Shown here in pieces: positions 1-5,837 of a stretch of DNA of 13,049 bases (positions are counted from its first letter, which is position 1; each line of letters begins with the position of its first letter). The notes below the pieces were generated by a model that did no database searches, had not been told where the DNA came from, and saw only the letters and a list, made by a program, of their open reading frames with translations. Origin of the DNA: Conexibacter sp. (lineage in GTDB: Bacteria; Actinomycetota; Thermoleophilia; Solirubrobacterales; Solirubrobacteraceae); assembly GCA_025964215.1 (NCBI GenBank), contig JAOPZG010000211.1:1-13049 (forward strand), given 5' to 3'. The translations under genes were made by a program, and so were the position numbers.

Positions 1-17
1 CGCGCGGCGGCGGTACC

Positions 18-980
18 TCACTGGCCGCGGTCCGGGAGTCCGATGGGCTTGCCGCCGGAGATCGCGACCGCGAAGTGCCCGTTCAGCGCGCCCTCATCGA
101 GGGCCGCGGTCGCCGCGAGGACGCCGGCCTCGTCGGTCCCGGTGAGGATCCACACGGGGTCGCTCACCTGGTCCTTGGAGTCCTTCACCTTGGTCGCGGC
201 GATCAGGCCGGTGCCGGGCCCGAGCGTCCGCGTCACCTTGCCGTCCTGGTCGAGCAGGGCGATCGACCTGCCGTCCGCCGACGGCTTGGCGAAGACGCCG
301 CTCGTCGCCGGGCCCTTCTCCAGCAGCTTGGCCGTCGACTCGCCGCGCAGCGCCTTCCACTGGCCGACGAGGATCCGCAGCGTGTCGACCACGAAGCTGT
401 TGCCGACGCCGCCGCGCGCGGCGACCTGGCCGAGGTCGCCGAGCTTGTCGGCGACCGCCTGGCAGGCGTCGCTCTGCGGCTCGACGCACTCCACGCGCGT
501 CGGCAGCCGGCGGCCGTCGATGCCGTGCAGGAACGGCTCCGGGAAGGAGCCGACGACGGCCGGGACGTCGTCGGTGACACCCCAGTCGTGGTGGTCCCAC
601 CAGACGCGGTCGCCCTGATGGACCTTGACCGAGGTCGCGCCCTTGTCGGCCTGGATCCCGTTGACGTAGAAGAACCAGTCGACCGGCTTGCCGCCGCTCG
701 TCCCGCCGCTGACGCCGGCGATCGACTGCACGAAGCCGCCGCCGAAGCGCGTCGTGACCTTCGGCGCGTTGCGCTGCAGCAGTCGCATCACGGTGTCGGA
801 CCCGCCGGTCTTCGGCTTGTCGGTCTGGACGAGCGGCTCGGCGCCGAAGTCCTTGGAGACCAGCAGCTGGGTGTCGCTGGCCTGCGGTCCCGCGCCCAGG
901 CCGCAGCCCGCGACGACCGACGCCAGCACGGCGACGGCGATCGCGGCCACGCGGCCATGGGAGCGGGACCGGCTAGGCAA
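18..980 (-). CDS. DUF4430 (transcobalamin-like) lipoprotein
   Basis: Probable surface lipoprotein of 320 aa, second gene of a riboswitch-led operon. The N-terminus has a basic region (residues 1-10), a hydrophobic stretch and a lipobox VAGC with Cys26 as the lipidated residue. Residues about 35-140 fit DUF4430, the fold shared with the C-terminal domain of transcobalamin and intrinsic factor: the signature WFFYVNG at 102-108 is followed by a GDRVWWDHHDW segment at 123-133. The C-terminal half (about 145-320) is not recognised; it holds Cys165 and Cys173. The start is TTG at 980, which overlaps the stop of the upstream gene by 8 bases and keeps the positively charged signal region; a GTG at residue 11 would lose it. 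The overlap suggests translational coupling. A role in extracellular cobalamin binding is inferred from the fold and the B12 riboswitch upstream; the substrate is not shown by sequence. Confidence 0.85.
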   Translation of the reverse strand: MPSRSRSHGRVAAIAVAVLASVVAGCGLGAGPQASDTQLLVSKDFGAEPLVQTDKPKTGGSDTVMRLLQRNAPKVTTRFGGGFVQSIAGVSGGTSGGKPVDWFFYVNGIQADKGATSVKVHQGDRVWWDHHDWGVTDDVPAVVGSFPEPFLHGIDGRRLPTRVECVEPQSDACQAVADKLGDLGQVAARGGVGNSFVVDTLRILVGQWKALRGESTAKLLEKGPATSGVFAKPSADGRSIALLDQDGKVTRTLGPGTGLIAATKVKDSKDQVSDPVWILTGTDEAGVLAATAALDEGALNGHFAVAISGGKPIGLPDRGQ

Positions 981-2139
981 CGGTGAACACCACGCGCGAC
1001 GTGCCGCGGGCGAGCGACTTGGTGGTGTTGCCCGCCTTGTCGGTCACCTCGACGTCGAGGACGTAGCGGCCGCGGCCGAGCTTGGAGGGCAGCAGGTACG
1101 TGAAGTCCTGCTTGGCGCCGACCGAGAACCACGTGCCGTGCTCGGCGCCGCACTTCTTGATGGTCTTGAACTTCTCGGTCTTGCCGTCGTAGGTCGCGCA
1201 GGCGCCCTTGTCGTTGCGCGTGAGGCGCAGGCGGACGTCGGCGATCCCGGACGGGTCGTCGGCGACCTTGCCGGCGAGCTGCCGCGGGCCGCCGCCCTTC
1301 TTGTACTTCTTGCCCTCGGAGACCGCGGTGATCGCCGCGTTGGCCGCGAGCTTGTCCGGCGAGCCGCAGCGGCCGTCGGAGCCGTTGGTCACGCACGGCG
1401 CGACGGCGGCCGGCGGCGGGGCGACGCCGGCGGTCGTGCCGCAGAAGCCGTCGGCGCCGTTGGTGGCGCAGCCGGCGATGCGCGCCGGGGCGCGGTTGGC
1501 CTTCGTGACGACCAGCGTGTACGGGCCGCCGCCGACGGTCACCGACGCCGTGCCGCTCACGCCCGTCGTGACGGGCGAGGTGCCGCCGCTGACCGTCGCG
1601 CCCGAGGAGGGCGCGATCGTCGTCGTCCCCTCGTAGGTGTCGGGGTCGAACGCCGTCGTGGTCTCGGAGGCCGTGACCGCGAACGGCGTGCCCGGCGTCG
1701 CGGTCGCCGCCGCGCTCAGCAGCAGCGGCTCGTCGTAGCCCTCGCCGGCGAACGCGTCGCTCCACCAGAAGAGGAGCTTGTCGCCGTCGGCGAGCGCGTG
1801 GTCGCAGACGGTGTCGTTGATGAACCTGCCGTTGACGTAGACCGCCCACGAGGAGCCGCCGGAGACGAACGGATGCGTCTCGGTGGTGATGCGCGTCACG
1901 CCGTAGGACGGGCCGTCCCAGTCGCCGCCGACGGCGGCGTCCAGCGCGGTCGCGGGGACGGCGCCCGAGCAGCTCGCGCCGCCCGCCTTGCTGACCGAGG
2001 CGACGGTGTCGACCACGGTCGGCGCCATGGTCACGGACTGCCCTTCGATCTCGACCGAGACCTTCGCTGCGTATGCCGGGCTCGCGGTCGCTGCGAGCGT
2101 GAGGCCTCCCACCAGGAGGCCGAGGAGCTTGTCGTTCAT
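973..2139 (-). CDS. Secreted DUF4430 protein with Ig-like domains, B12-riboswitch controlled
   Basis: Exported protein of 388 aa, first gene after the cobalamin riboswitch. A Sec signal peptide occupies residues 1-24 (cleavage near AYA|A). Residues about 26-143 form a DUF4430/transcobalamin-like domain with the signature SSWAVYVNG (96-104) followed by GDKLLFWW (119-126); Cys57 and Cys112 could form a disulfide. Residues about 147-213 look like an Ig-like beta sandwich. Then come two copies of a CxTNGxDGxCG motif (224-234 and 249-259) in an Ala/Pro-rich linker, and a second beta-rich domain to the C-terminus that resembles bacterial Ig-like repeats (DVEVTDKAGNTT at 362-373). No lipobox, transmembrane anchor or LPXTG was seen. 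The ATG at 2139 is chosen because the signal peptide begins there; a weak AAGGG lies upstream. The open frame continues far upstream only because of high GC. Likely role: B12 binding outside the cell, by inference from fold and riboswitch. Confidence 0.85.
   Translation of the reverse strand: MNDKLLGLLVGGLTLAATASPAYAAKVSVEIEGQSVTMAPTVVDTVASVSKAGGASCSGAVPATALDAAVGGDWDGPSYGVTRITTETHPFVSGGSSWAVYVNGRFINDTVCDHALADGDKLLFWWSDAFAGEGYDEPLLLSAAATATPGTPFAVTASETTTAFDPDTYEGTTTIAPSSGATVSGGTSPVTTGVSGTASVTVGGGPYTLVVTKANRAPARIAGCATNGADGFCGTTAGVAPPPAAVAPCVTNGSDGRCGSPDKLAANAAITAVSEGKKYKKGGGPRQLAGKVADDPSGIADVRLRLTRNDKGACATYDGKTEKFKTIKKCGAEHGTWFSVGAKQDFTYLLPSKLGRGRYVLDVEVTDKAGNTTKSLARGTSRVVFTVA
1360..1470 (-). 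repeat. Two copies of a 12-residue CxTNGxDGxCG motif
   Basis: Within the secreted DUF4430 protein, bases 1435-1470 and 1360-1395 (minus strand) encode the related 12-mers CATNGADGFCGT and CVTNGSDGRCGS, spaced 25 residues start to start across an Ala/Pro-rich linker. Each has two cysteines nine residues apart, so each could close a small disulfide loop. The Asn/Asp/Gly content is reminiscent of calcium-binding loops, but I do not recognise the motif. Confidence 0.7.
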
Positions 2140-2181
2140 GCGGGGAACCACCCTTGCCACGAGGGCGCTTGCGTTCTGGAT

Positions 2182-2347
2182 GGTCGGAGGCAGGTCTCCT
2201 GGCGTCCGGGCCTCCTCATCCGCGCCTTCCCGGGTCCTTCGTCCCAGTGGCTGCGTCGCGATGTCGCGACGCGTGCGGCAAGGCTCTCGCCCGGTCACAG
2301 TGGCGGGTCCGCGCCGGTCTCGCACCGGCTTCCCTTGGCCACCGACC
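2182..2347 (-). promoter_or_regulatory. Cobalamin (AdoCbl) riboswitch
   Basis: Read on the minus strand, the region has the landmark segments of the cobalamin aptamer in order. A P1 strand GGTCGG (2347-2342) pairs with CCGACC (2187-2182). GGGAAGCCGGTGCGAGACC is followed by the conserved GCGGACCCGCCACTGTGA (ending at 2295). A second CCACTG follows near 2253-2248, then GGGAAGGC, and finally the B12 box GCCAGGAGACCTGCC (2203-2189). About 42 bases separate the aptamer from the ATG at 2139, and no U-tract terminator is visible there. A CCCT (2165-2162) can pair with the AGGG of the weak Shine-Dalgarno, so control is more likely translational. It should shut down the two DUF4430 genes when adenosylcobalamin is plentiful. 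Confidence 0.95.
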
Positions 2348-2363
2348 CTTGATTTGCGCGACG

Positions 2364-2369
2364 ATCGTA
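2364..2369 (-). promoter_or_regulatory. Possible -10 box for the riboswitch transcript
   Basis: TACGAT on the minus strand fits the actinobacterial TANNNT -10 pattern and lies about 17 bases upstream of the riboswitch P1 strand, so transcription would start just before the aptamer. No convincing -35 box is seen. Confidence 0.45.
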
Positions 2370-2394
2370 CCGCTCCGGGCGGGCGCGACGCCGG

Positions 2395-2400
2395 TAGCCT
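2395..2400 (+). promoter_or_regulatory. Possible -10 box of the adenosyltransferase gene
   Basis: TAGCCT lies 9 bases before the ATG at 2410, with no Shine-Dalgarno between. Transcription would start within a few bases of the ATG, giving a leaderless or nearly leaderless mRNA. The plus-strand gene is therefore not itself under the riboswitch, which is transcribed the other way. Confidence 0.45.
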
Positions 2401-2409
2401 CCAGCGACG

Positions 2410-2964
2410 ATGACCGTCAACCTCACCCGGATCTACACGAAGCTCGGCGACGGCGGCGAGACGCACCTCGGCGACATGAGCCGCGTGCCCAAGACGCATC
2501 CGCGCATCGAGGCCTACGGCGTGGTCGACGAGCTCAACGCGCACCTCGGCGTGACGCTGACGCTGCCCGACCTGCCGGCGCAGCAGGCGCAATGGCTGCG
2601 GAGGATCCAGAACGACCTCTTCGACGTCGGCGCCGACCTCGCCGTCCCGCACGGCGGCGACCGCGAGCGCCTGCGCGTCGACGAGGGCTACACGACGTGG
2701 CTCGAGGGCGCGTGCGACGAGGTCAACGCGACGCTCGCGCCGCTGAAGTCCTTCGTCCTGCCGGGCGGGACGCCGTCCGCCGCGCACCTGCACGTCTGCC
2801 GCACGGTCTGCCGCCGCGCCGAGCGCCGCGCGATCCTCGTCGAGGACGGCAACCCCGAGGTCGTCCGCTACCTCAACCGGCTCTCGGACCTGCTCTTCAT
2901 CCTGAGCCGCGCGGCCAACGGCCGCGAGGAGCCGCTGTGGGAGCCGGGGGCGACGAAGAGCTAG
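2410..2964 (+). CDS. pduO: Cob(I)alamin adenosyltransferase, PduO type
   Basis: 184 aa cytosolic enzyme that transfers the adenosyl group of ATP to cob(I)alamin, making the coenzyme form of B12. The whole chain matches the PduO-type family in length and motif order. TKLGDGGET (10-18) is the ATP-binding loop and SRVPKTHPRIEAYGVVDELNA (24-44) the family signature. FVLPGG is at 115-120, the arginine-rich helix CRTVCRRAER at 130-139 contacts ATP in this family, and YLNRLSDLLFILSRAAN at 154-170 is the C-terminal signature. It diverges from the riboswitch-controlled DUF4430 operon, consistent with a local B12 uptake and activation block. Its last bases overlap the stop of the opposing PAP2 gene: both stops lie in a shared CTAG at 2961-2964. 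Function is confident; whether it serves de novo synthesis or salvage cannot be told from this window. Confidence 0.95.
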   Translation: MTVNLTRIYTKLGDGGETHLGDMSRVPKTHPRIEAYGVVDELNAHLGVTLTLPDLPAQQAQWLRRIQNDLFDVGADLAVPHGGDRERLRVDEGYTTWLEGACDEVNATLAPLKSFVLPGGTPSAAHLHVCRTVCRRAERRAILVEDGNPEVVRYLNRLSDLLFILSRAANGREEPLWEPGATKS

Positions 2965-3809
2965 GCGCGCGTCGCCCGGAAGCCGGTCGCCATCACCACG
3001 GCCATGGCGGTGGCGAGCCCCGCGATCGCCAGCGCGCCGACCACGAAGGTCGTGTGGACGGCCGCGTACTCGAGCAGCGCACGTGGCCGCGCGAGCGCCA
3101 CGCCGGCCGCCGCGCCCGCGCCGATCAGCGCGACGCCGAGCGCCGGGACGAGGTCGACGGGCCGGCTGCCCGCCTCCACCCCGCGCCGGCTCGGCCAGCG
3201 CCGCTCGCTGGCGGAGATCGCGGAGATCGCGAGCAGGACGTAGGTCCCGGCGACGAGGTAGCCGCCGAAGACGTCGGAGGGGAAGTGCCAGCCGAGCGTG
3301 AGGATCGAGTAGGCGACGGCGAGCGCGAAGGCGCCGCCGAGGGCCGCGACGGTCGGGCGGGCGCGCGGCGGCGCGACGATCACGGCGCAGAGCGCCATCG
3401 TCATCGCGGCGGTCGAGTGGCCCGAGGGCCAGGAGGCGGCGGCGATCTGCGAGTAGCCGAGCCACTCGTCGAAGCGCGGCGCGGCGAGCAGGTGCTTGAG
3501 CGCCTCGGTGGTCGTGCCGGTCAGGACGAAGATCAGCGGGACCGCGGCGGCGACGCGCCAGCGGCCGCGCGCGAGCGCGACGAGCGCCAGGACCGCGCCG
3601 GTGAGCGCGTAGGGCCGCGGGTCGGCGCTGTGGGCGATCGCGTTGAGCGCGCGCGTGAGGTGGGGCGCGTTGAGGTCGACGAAGCCGTCGAGGGTCCGGG
3701 CGTCGCCCTGCTTGGTCAGCGGGACGAGCTTCGCGAGGACGCCGGTGAGCGCGAGGCAGGTCGCGGTCAGGGCGGCGAGGAGGAGCGGTGGTCCGGGGCG
3801 GCGCAGCAT
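2961..3809 (-). CDS. PAP2-family membrane phosphatase (degenerate motifs)
   Basis: Polytopic membrane protein of 282 aa with several hydrophobic segments and a PAP2 (type 2 phosphatidic acid phosphatase) core. Numbering from an alternative ATG at 3872: motif 1 is K126 with R133 (KHLLAAPRF, F where P is usual), motif 2 is WPSGH (148-152), and motif 3 is LTLGWHFPSD with H196 and D200. The arginine normally after Ser in motif 3 (SRxxxxxH) is isoleucine (I190), so activity may be altered. Substrates in this family include phosphatidic acid and undecaprenyl pyrophosphate; which applies here is unknown. I prefer ATG at 3809: the 21 codons between 3872 and 3809 have many A/T third positions, unlike the rest, and the 3872 ATG would share bases with the divergent PRC gene start. 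A TACCGT -10-like box (3827-3822) sits 12 bases before this ATG. Confidence 0.85.
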   Translation of the reverse strand: MLRRPGPPLLLAALTATCLALTGVLAKLVPLTKQGDARTLDGFVDLNAPHLTRALNAIAHSADPRPYALTGAVLALVALARGRWRVAAAVPLIFVLTGTTTEALKHLLAAPRFDEWLGYSQIAAASWPSGHSTAAMTMALCAVIVAPPRARPTVAALGGAFALAVAYSILTLGWHFPSDVFGGYLVAGTYVLLAISAISASERRWPSRRGVEAGSRPVDLVPALGVALIGAGAAAGVALARPRALLEYAAVHTTFVVGALAIAGLATAMAVVMATGFRATRA

Positions 3810-3870
3810 GTCGTCCAGTGCACGGTAGCCCGGGAGGATCAAGGCTTCCTGAAGCGAACCTGGATGGGAC

Positions 3871-4239
3871 ATGGGCGCGCCCGGTGTGGTTCCCGCAGTG
3901 CACGAGGCGCCGTTGCGCGACCGCGACGGCCTGCTGCTCGGCCGCGTCGAGGACCTCCTGTTCGACGCGGTGACGAACCGGCCGGCGTGGGTGGTCGTCC
4001 GGCTGGGCGACGGACGGCGCACCGTGGCGCCCGCCGCGCGGGCGCGACCGGGGCTCGACGGGATGCGCGTCGCGGTCGGCGCGGAGCTGGTCCAGGGCTG
4101 TCCGGTGACGCTCGCGGGCGCGTCGCTGCGGCACGAGCACCTGGTGGCGGCGAGCCGCCACTACGGCATCCGGCGCTTCGCCCGTGGCGGGCAGCTCACA
4201 TCTGCCGGCCCGGCTCTGGACGCGCTCCGGGCCGCCTGA
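3871..4239 (+). CDS. PRC-barrel domain protein
   Basis: 122 aa soluble protein. Residues about 10-75 fit the PRC-barrel fold: HEAPLRDRDGLLLGRVEDLL (11-30), then the strand AWVVVRLGD (38-46) and a TVAP turn before the sandwich continues. This small beta barrel occurs in photosynthetic reaction centre H subunits, RimM and many actinobacterial stress-type proteins, generally as a protein- or RNA-interaction module. The tail has a basic segment ending HYGIRRF (about 99-105), a pattern I associate with actinobacterial PRC proteins. No signal peptide or membrane segment. It is transcribed divergently from the PAP2 gene. The start is the ATG at 3871; no good Shine-Dalgarno precedes it, only GGGAGG about 30 bases upstream, and GTG codons at residues 6 and 10 are alternatives. 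Specific role unknown. Confidence 0.75.
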   Translation: MGAPGVVPAVHEAPLRDRDGLLLGRVEDLLFDAVTNRPAWVVVRLGDGRRTVAPAARARPGLDGMRVAVGAELVQGCPVTLAGASLRHEHLVAASRHYGIRRFARGGQLTSAGPALDALRAA

Positions 4240-4332
4240 GACGCTCGCGGCGTCCCCTGGCTGGAGACACGAAGGCCCGCACCGGACCGCGGTCGTCTCG
4301 GCACGACCTGTCCGGGGTGAGGAGGCGCGGCA

Positions 4333-4370
4333 GACGGCACCCGAGGGCTCGCGGCCCTTCGGGTGCCGTC
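4333..4370. terminator. Bidirectional hairpin between convergent genes
   Basis: GACGGCACCCGA (4333-4344) is exactly complementary to TCGGGTGCCGTC (4359-4370), extended inward by GGG/CCC with one bulge. It lies between the converging PRC-barrel gene and LamG gene, in the 162-base gap that otherwise shows nothing. There is no U-tract on either side, as often seen in high-GC actinobacteria. Confidence 0.75.
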
Positions 4371-4401
4371 GCCGCAGCCTCCGCTCAGCGCGAGCGGGCC
4401 G

Positions 4402-5196
4402 CTAGCGGAGGGGCTTCGGGAACAGCAGCGACAGCGCCGACCAGTACTTGTCGATCGGCAGCGCCTGGCTGAAGATCGCGACGTCGTCGATGTCGCCCGT
4501 GTAGTACAGGTCGCACGTGCCGAGGTAGCCGCCGATGCCGGCGTCACCGGTCGTCGGCGCGGTGTAGTCGATGATCCCGCCGGTGTCGGTCGAGCCGGGG
4601 ACCAGCTTGCCGTCGACGAACAGCTTGGCCGTGGTGCCGTCCCAGGTGCCGGCGACGTGGTGCCACTTGCCGTTGTAGATGTTGTCCTGGTTGGCGATGC
4701 CCGAGTAGCGCTCGTGGCCGGTCGTGTCGTGCATGTAGAACTGCAGGCCGCCCGAGTAGGTCGAGTAGAGGCCGTAGGAGGCGTGGTCGCAGGTCGACGC
4801 GCCCTTGGAGATGATGTAGCGGTTGGTGCCGGGCGAGCCGGTGGCGCGGATCCAGGCCGAGACCGTCAGGTTCTGCGTCTCGAGCGCGGGCGAGTCCGGG
4901 ATGCGGACGAAGTCGTTGCCGTCGAAGCGCAGGGCCGAGCCGAACAGGAAGCCCCTGATCCACGTCGGGTCGTTGGCGTCGACACCGGTCGTGGAGCCGA
5001 GCGTGCCGTTGTTGCCCTTGCCCGACAGGTCGTGGATCGTCTGCCCACTCCCCTCGTACATCGGCCACCAGCCGGAGACGGAATCCAGGACCCCGGCAGA
5101 AGCGGTGGTCGGCGCCGCGAGACCCACGGCGAGCGCACCCATCGCGAGCATGCGCACCGCGACGGGTCGGAGAGAACGACGGTTCATCCTTGACAT
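4402..5196 (-). CDS. Secreted LamG-fold (concanavalin A-like) protein
   Basis: 264 aa exported protein with a single jellyroll domain. The N-terminus is basic (MSRMNRRSLRPVAVR), followed by a hydrophobic core and a signal peptidase site near ASA|G. The mature part begins SGWWPMYEGSGQTIHDLSGK and contains landmarks of the LamG/laminin-G-like family: ALRFDGNDFVRIPDS, LTVSAWIRATGS, KWHHVAGTWDGTTAKLFVDG and the closing YYTGDIDDVAIFSQAL. Such domains bind sugars or other ligands on the surface; catalytic residues are not expected. Two cysteines (STCDH and GTCDL) may form a disulfide. The ATG at 5196 is preferred over 5187 because a TAGTCT -10 box ends 5 bases upstream, implying a leaderless mRNA; an earlier in-frame ATG at 5229 would put the promoter inside the gene. 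No partner gene is evident. Confidence 0.85.
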   Translation of the reverse strand: MSRMNRRSLRPVAVRMLAMGALAVGLAAPTTASAGVLDSVSGWWPMYEGSGQTIHDLSGKGNNGTLGSTTGVDANDPTWIRGFLFGSALRFDGNDFVRIPDSPALETQNLTVSAWIRATGSPGTNRYIISKGASTCDHASYGLYSTYSGGLQFYMHDTTGHERYSGIANQDNIYNGKWHHVAGTWDGTTAKLFVDGKLVPGSTDTGGIIDYTAPTTGDAGIGGYLGTCDLYYTGDIDDVAIFSQALPIDKYWSALSLLFPKPLR

Positions 5197-5201
5197 GCCC
5201 G

Positions 5202-5207
5202 AGACTA
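5202..5207 (-). promoter_or_regulatory. -10 box of a probable leaderless LamG mRNA
   Basis: TAGTCT on the minus strand is separated by only five bases (CGGGC) from the ATG at 5196, so the usual start distance places transcription initiation on the A of ATG. Confidence 0.5.
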
Positions 5208-5296
5208 TGCAGCCACTTGGCACAACCACGCTACTGGCCGGAAGTCAAGATTCTGGGGTGGACGCAGTACGCGGACGGACGTGGGCGTCCAGGGCC

Positions 5297-5485
5297 CTAC
5301 GTCGCGCTCACGGCGATGACATAGGCGATCGACGCGATCGCGCCAAGGACGACGAGGACCGCGAAGACCCTCAGCGCGACGAGCCGCGCGCCCGACGGCC
5401 GCTCCGGCGAGAGCCCCTGCTCCTCCTCCACCGAGCGCCGCGCCAGGAGGTTCGTGTGGTCCGGCGGCTGGATCGGACCGTCCAT
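5297..5485 (-). CDS. Small single-pass membrane protein, hypothetical
   Basis: 62 aa. The first 35 residues are hydrophilic (Pro, Glu, Arg rich, with SVEEEQ at 18-23); residues about 38-60 form one hydrophobic helix (VALRVFAVLVVLGAIASIAY and on) that ends almost at the C-terminus. The arginines just before the helix suggest the N-terminal part stays in the cytoplasm. Third codon positions are almost all G or C, which supports real coding despite the small size. It lies about 60 bases downstream of tRNA-Glu on the same strand, separated by that tRNA's terminator hairpin. I do not recognise the family and assign no function. Confidence 0.7.
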   Translation of the reverse strand: MDGPIQPPDHTNLLARRSVEEEQGLSPERPSGARLVALRVFAVLVVLGAIASIAYVIAVSAT

Positions 5486-5504
5486 GGTCTGCGGTGTACC
5501 CCGT

Positions 5505-5536
5505 AGAACGACGAAAGCCCCGCTGGCAGCGAGGCT
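5505..5536 (-). terminator. Intrinsic terminator of tRNA-Glu
   Basis: On the minus strand AGCCTCGCT (5536-5528), a three-base loop and AGCGGGGCT (5524-5516) form a 9 bp stem with one G-U pair, followed by the T-containing tail TTCGTCGTTCT. The same 11-base tail follows the tRNA-Leu terminator. Confidence 0.75.
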
Positions 5537-5544
5537 TCGTGGAG

Positions 5545-5617
5545 TACCGCCACGGGGATTCGAACCCCGGTTTCCGCCGTGAGAGGGCGGCGTCCTAGTC
5601 CCCTAGACGATGGCGGC
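5545..5617 (-). tRNA. trnE-CUC: tRNA-Glu (anticodon CUC)
   Basis: A 73-base cloverleaf can be drawn. The acceptor strand GCCGCCA pairs with TGGCGGT (G1-U72, common in actinobacterial tRNA-Glu) and ends in A73. The D arm contains CTAGGGGACTAG. The anticodon stem is CCGCC/GGCGG with loop CTCTCAC, anticodon CTC. The T arm is GGGGTTCGAATCCCC. No CCA is encoded. It reads GAG codons, abundant in this GC-rich genome. Confidence 0.97.
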
Positions 5618-5629
5618 TCGGGGACGTTG

Positions 5630-5635
5630 AGAGTA
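5630..5635 (-). promoter_or_regulatory. -10 box of tRNA-Glu
   Basis: TACTCT on the minus strand lies 12 bases upstream of the mature tRNA-Glu 5' end. No clear -35 sequence is seen. Confidence 0.5.
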
Positions 5636-5683
5636 GCAAGTGGCGCGGGGGCCACGTGCGGACGTGGAGGAAGCGGTGAGCGA

Positions 5684-5689
5684 TATGCT
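5684..5689 (+). promoter_or_regulatory. -10 box of tRNA-Leu
   Basis: TATGCT lies 11 bases upstream of the tRNA-Leu 5' end at 5701. It and the tRNA-Glu box share the 83-base divergent spacer. Confidence 0.5.
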
Positions 5690-5700
5690 CGCTGACGCCG

Positions 5701-5784
<84 letters not shown>

Positions 5785-5797
5785 TCGGAGCAACGCG

Positions 5798-5831
5798 AGG
5801 CCCGCCGGAACCGGCGGGCCTTCGTCGTTCT
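5798..5831 (+). terminator. Intrinsic terminator of tRNA-Leu
   Basis: AGGCCCGCCGG (5798-5808) pairs with CCGGCGGGCCT (5811-5821) in a near-perfect stem followed by TTCGTCGTTCT. The stem is symmetrical and sits 17 bases from the end of the opposing substrate-binding protein gene, so it may stop transcription from both sides. Confidence 0.85.
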
Positions 5832-5837
5832 GGGAGG

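Noticed and set aside
2961..4022. PAP2 gene starting at 4022 or 3872
   Set aside because: The 4022 extension is antisense to the PRC-barrel gene, and the 3872-3809 codons have many A/T third positions, so 3809 is preferred.
973..4161. A 1062-codon open frame on the minus strand
   Set aside because: Only the part from the ATG at 2139 has a signal peptide and domain structure; the upstream part crosses the riboswitch and is the antisense of other genes, low-complexity Arg/Ala/Pro sequence typical of high-GC shadow frames.
2154..4472. A 772-codon open frame on the plus strand, and a 554-codon frame at 688-2352
   Set aside because: Both run through the riboswitch and across well-supported genes in other frames, with Arg/Ala-rich composition and no domain.
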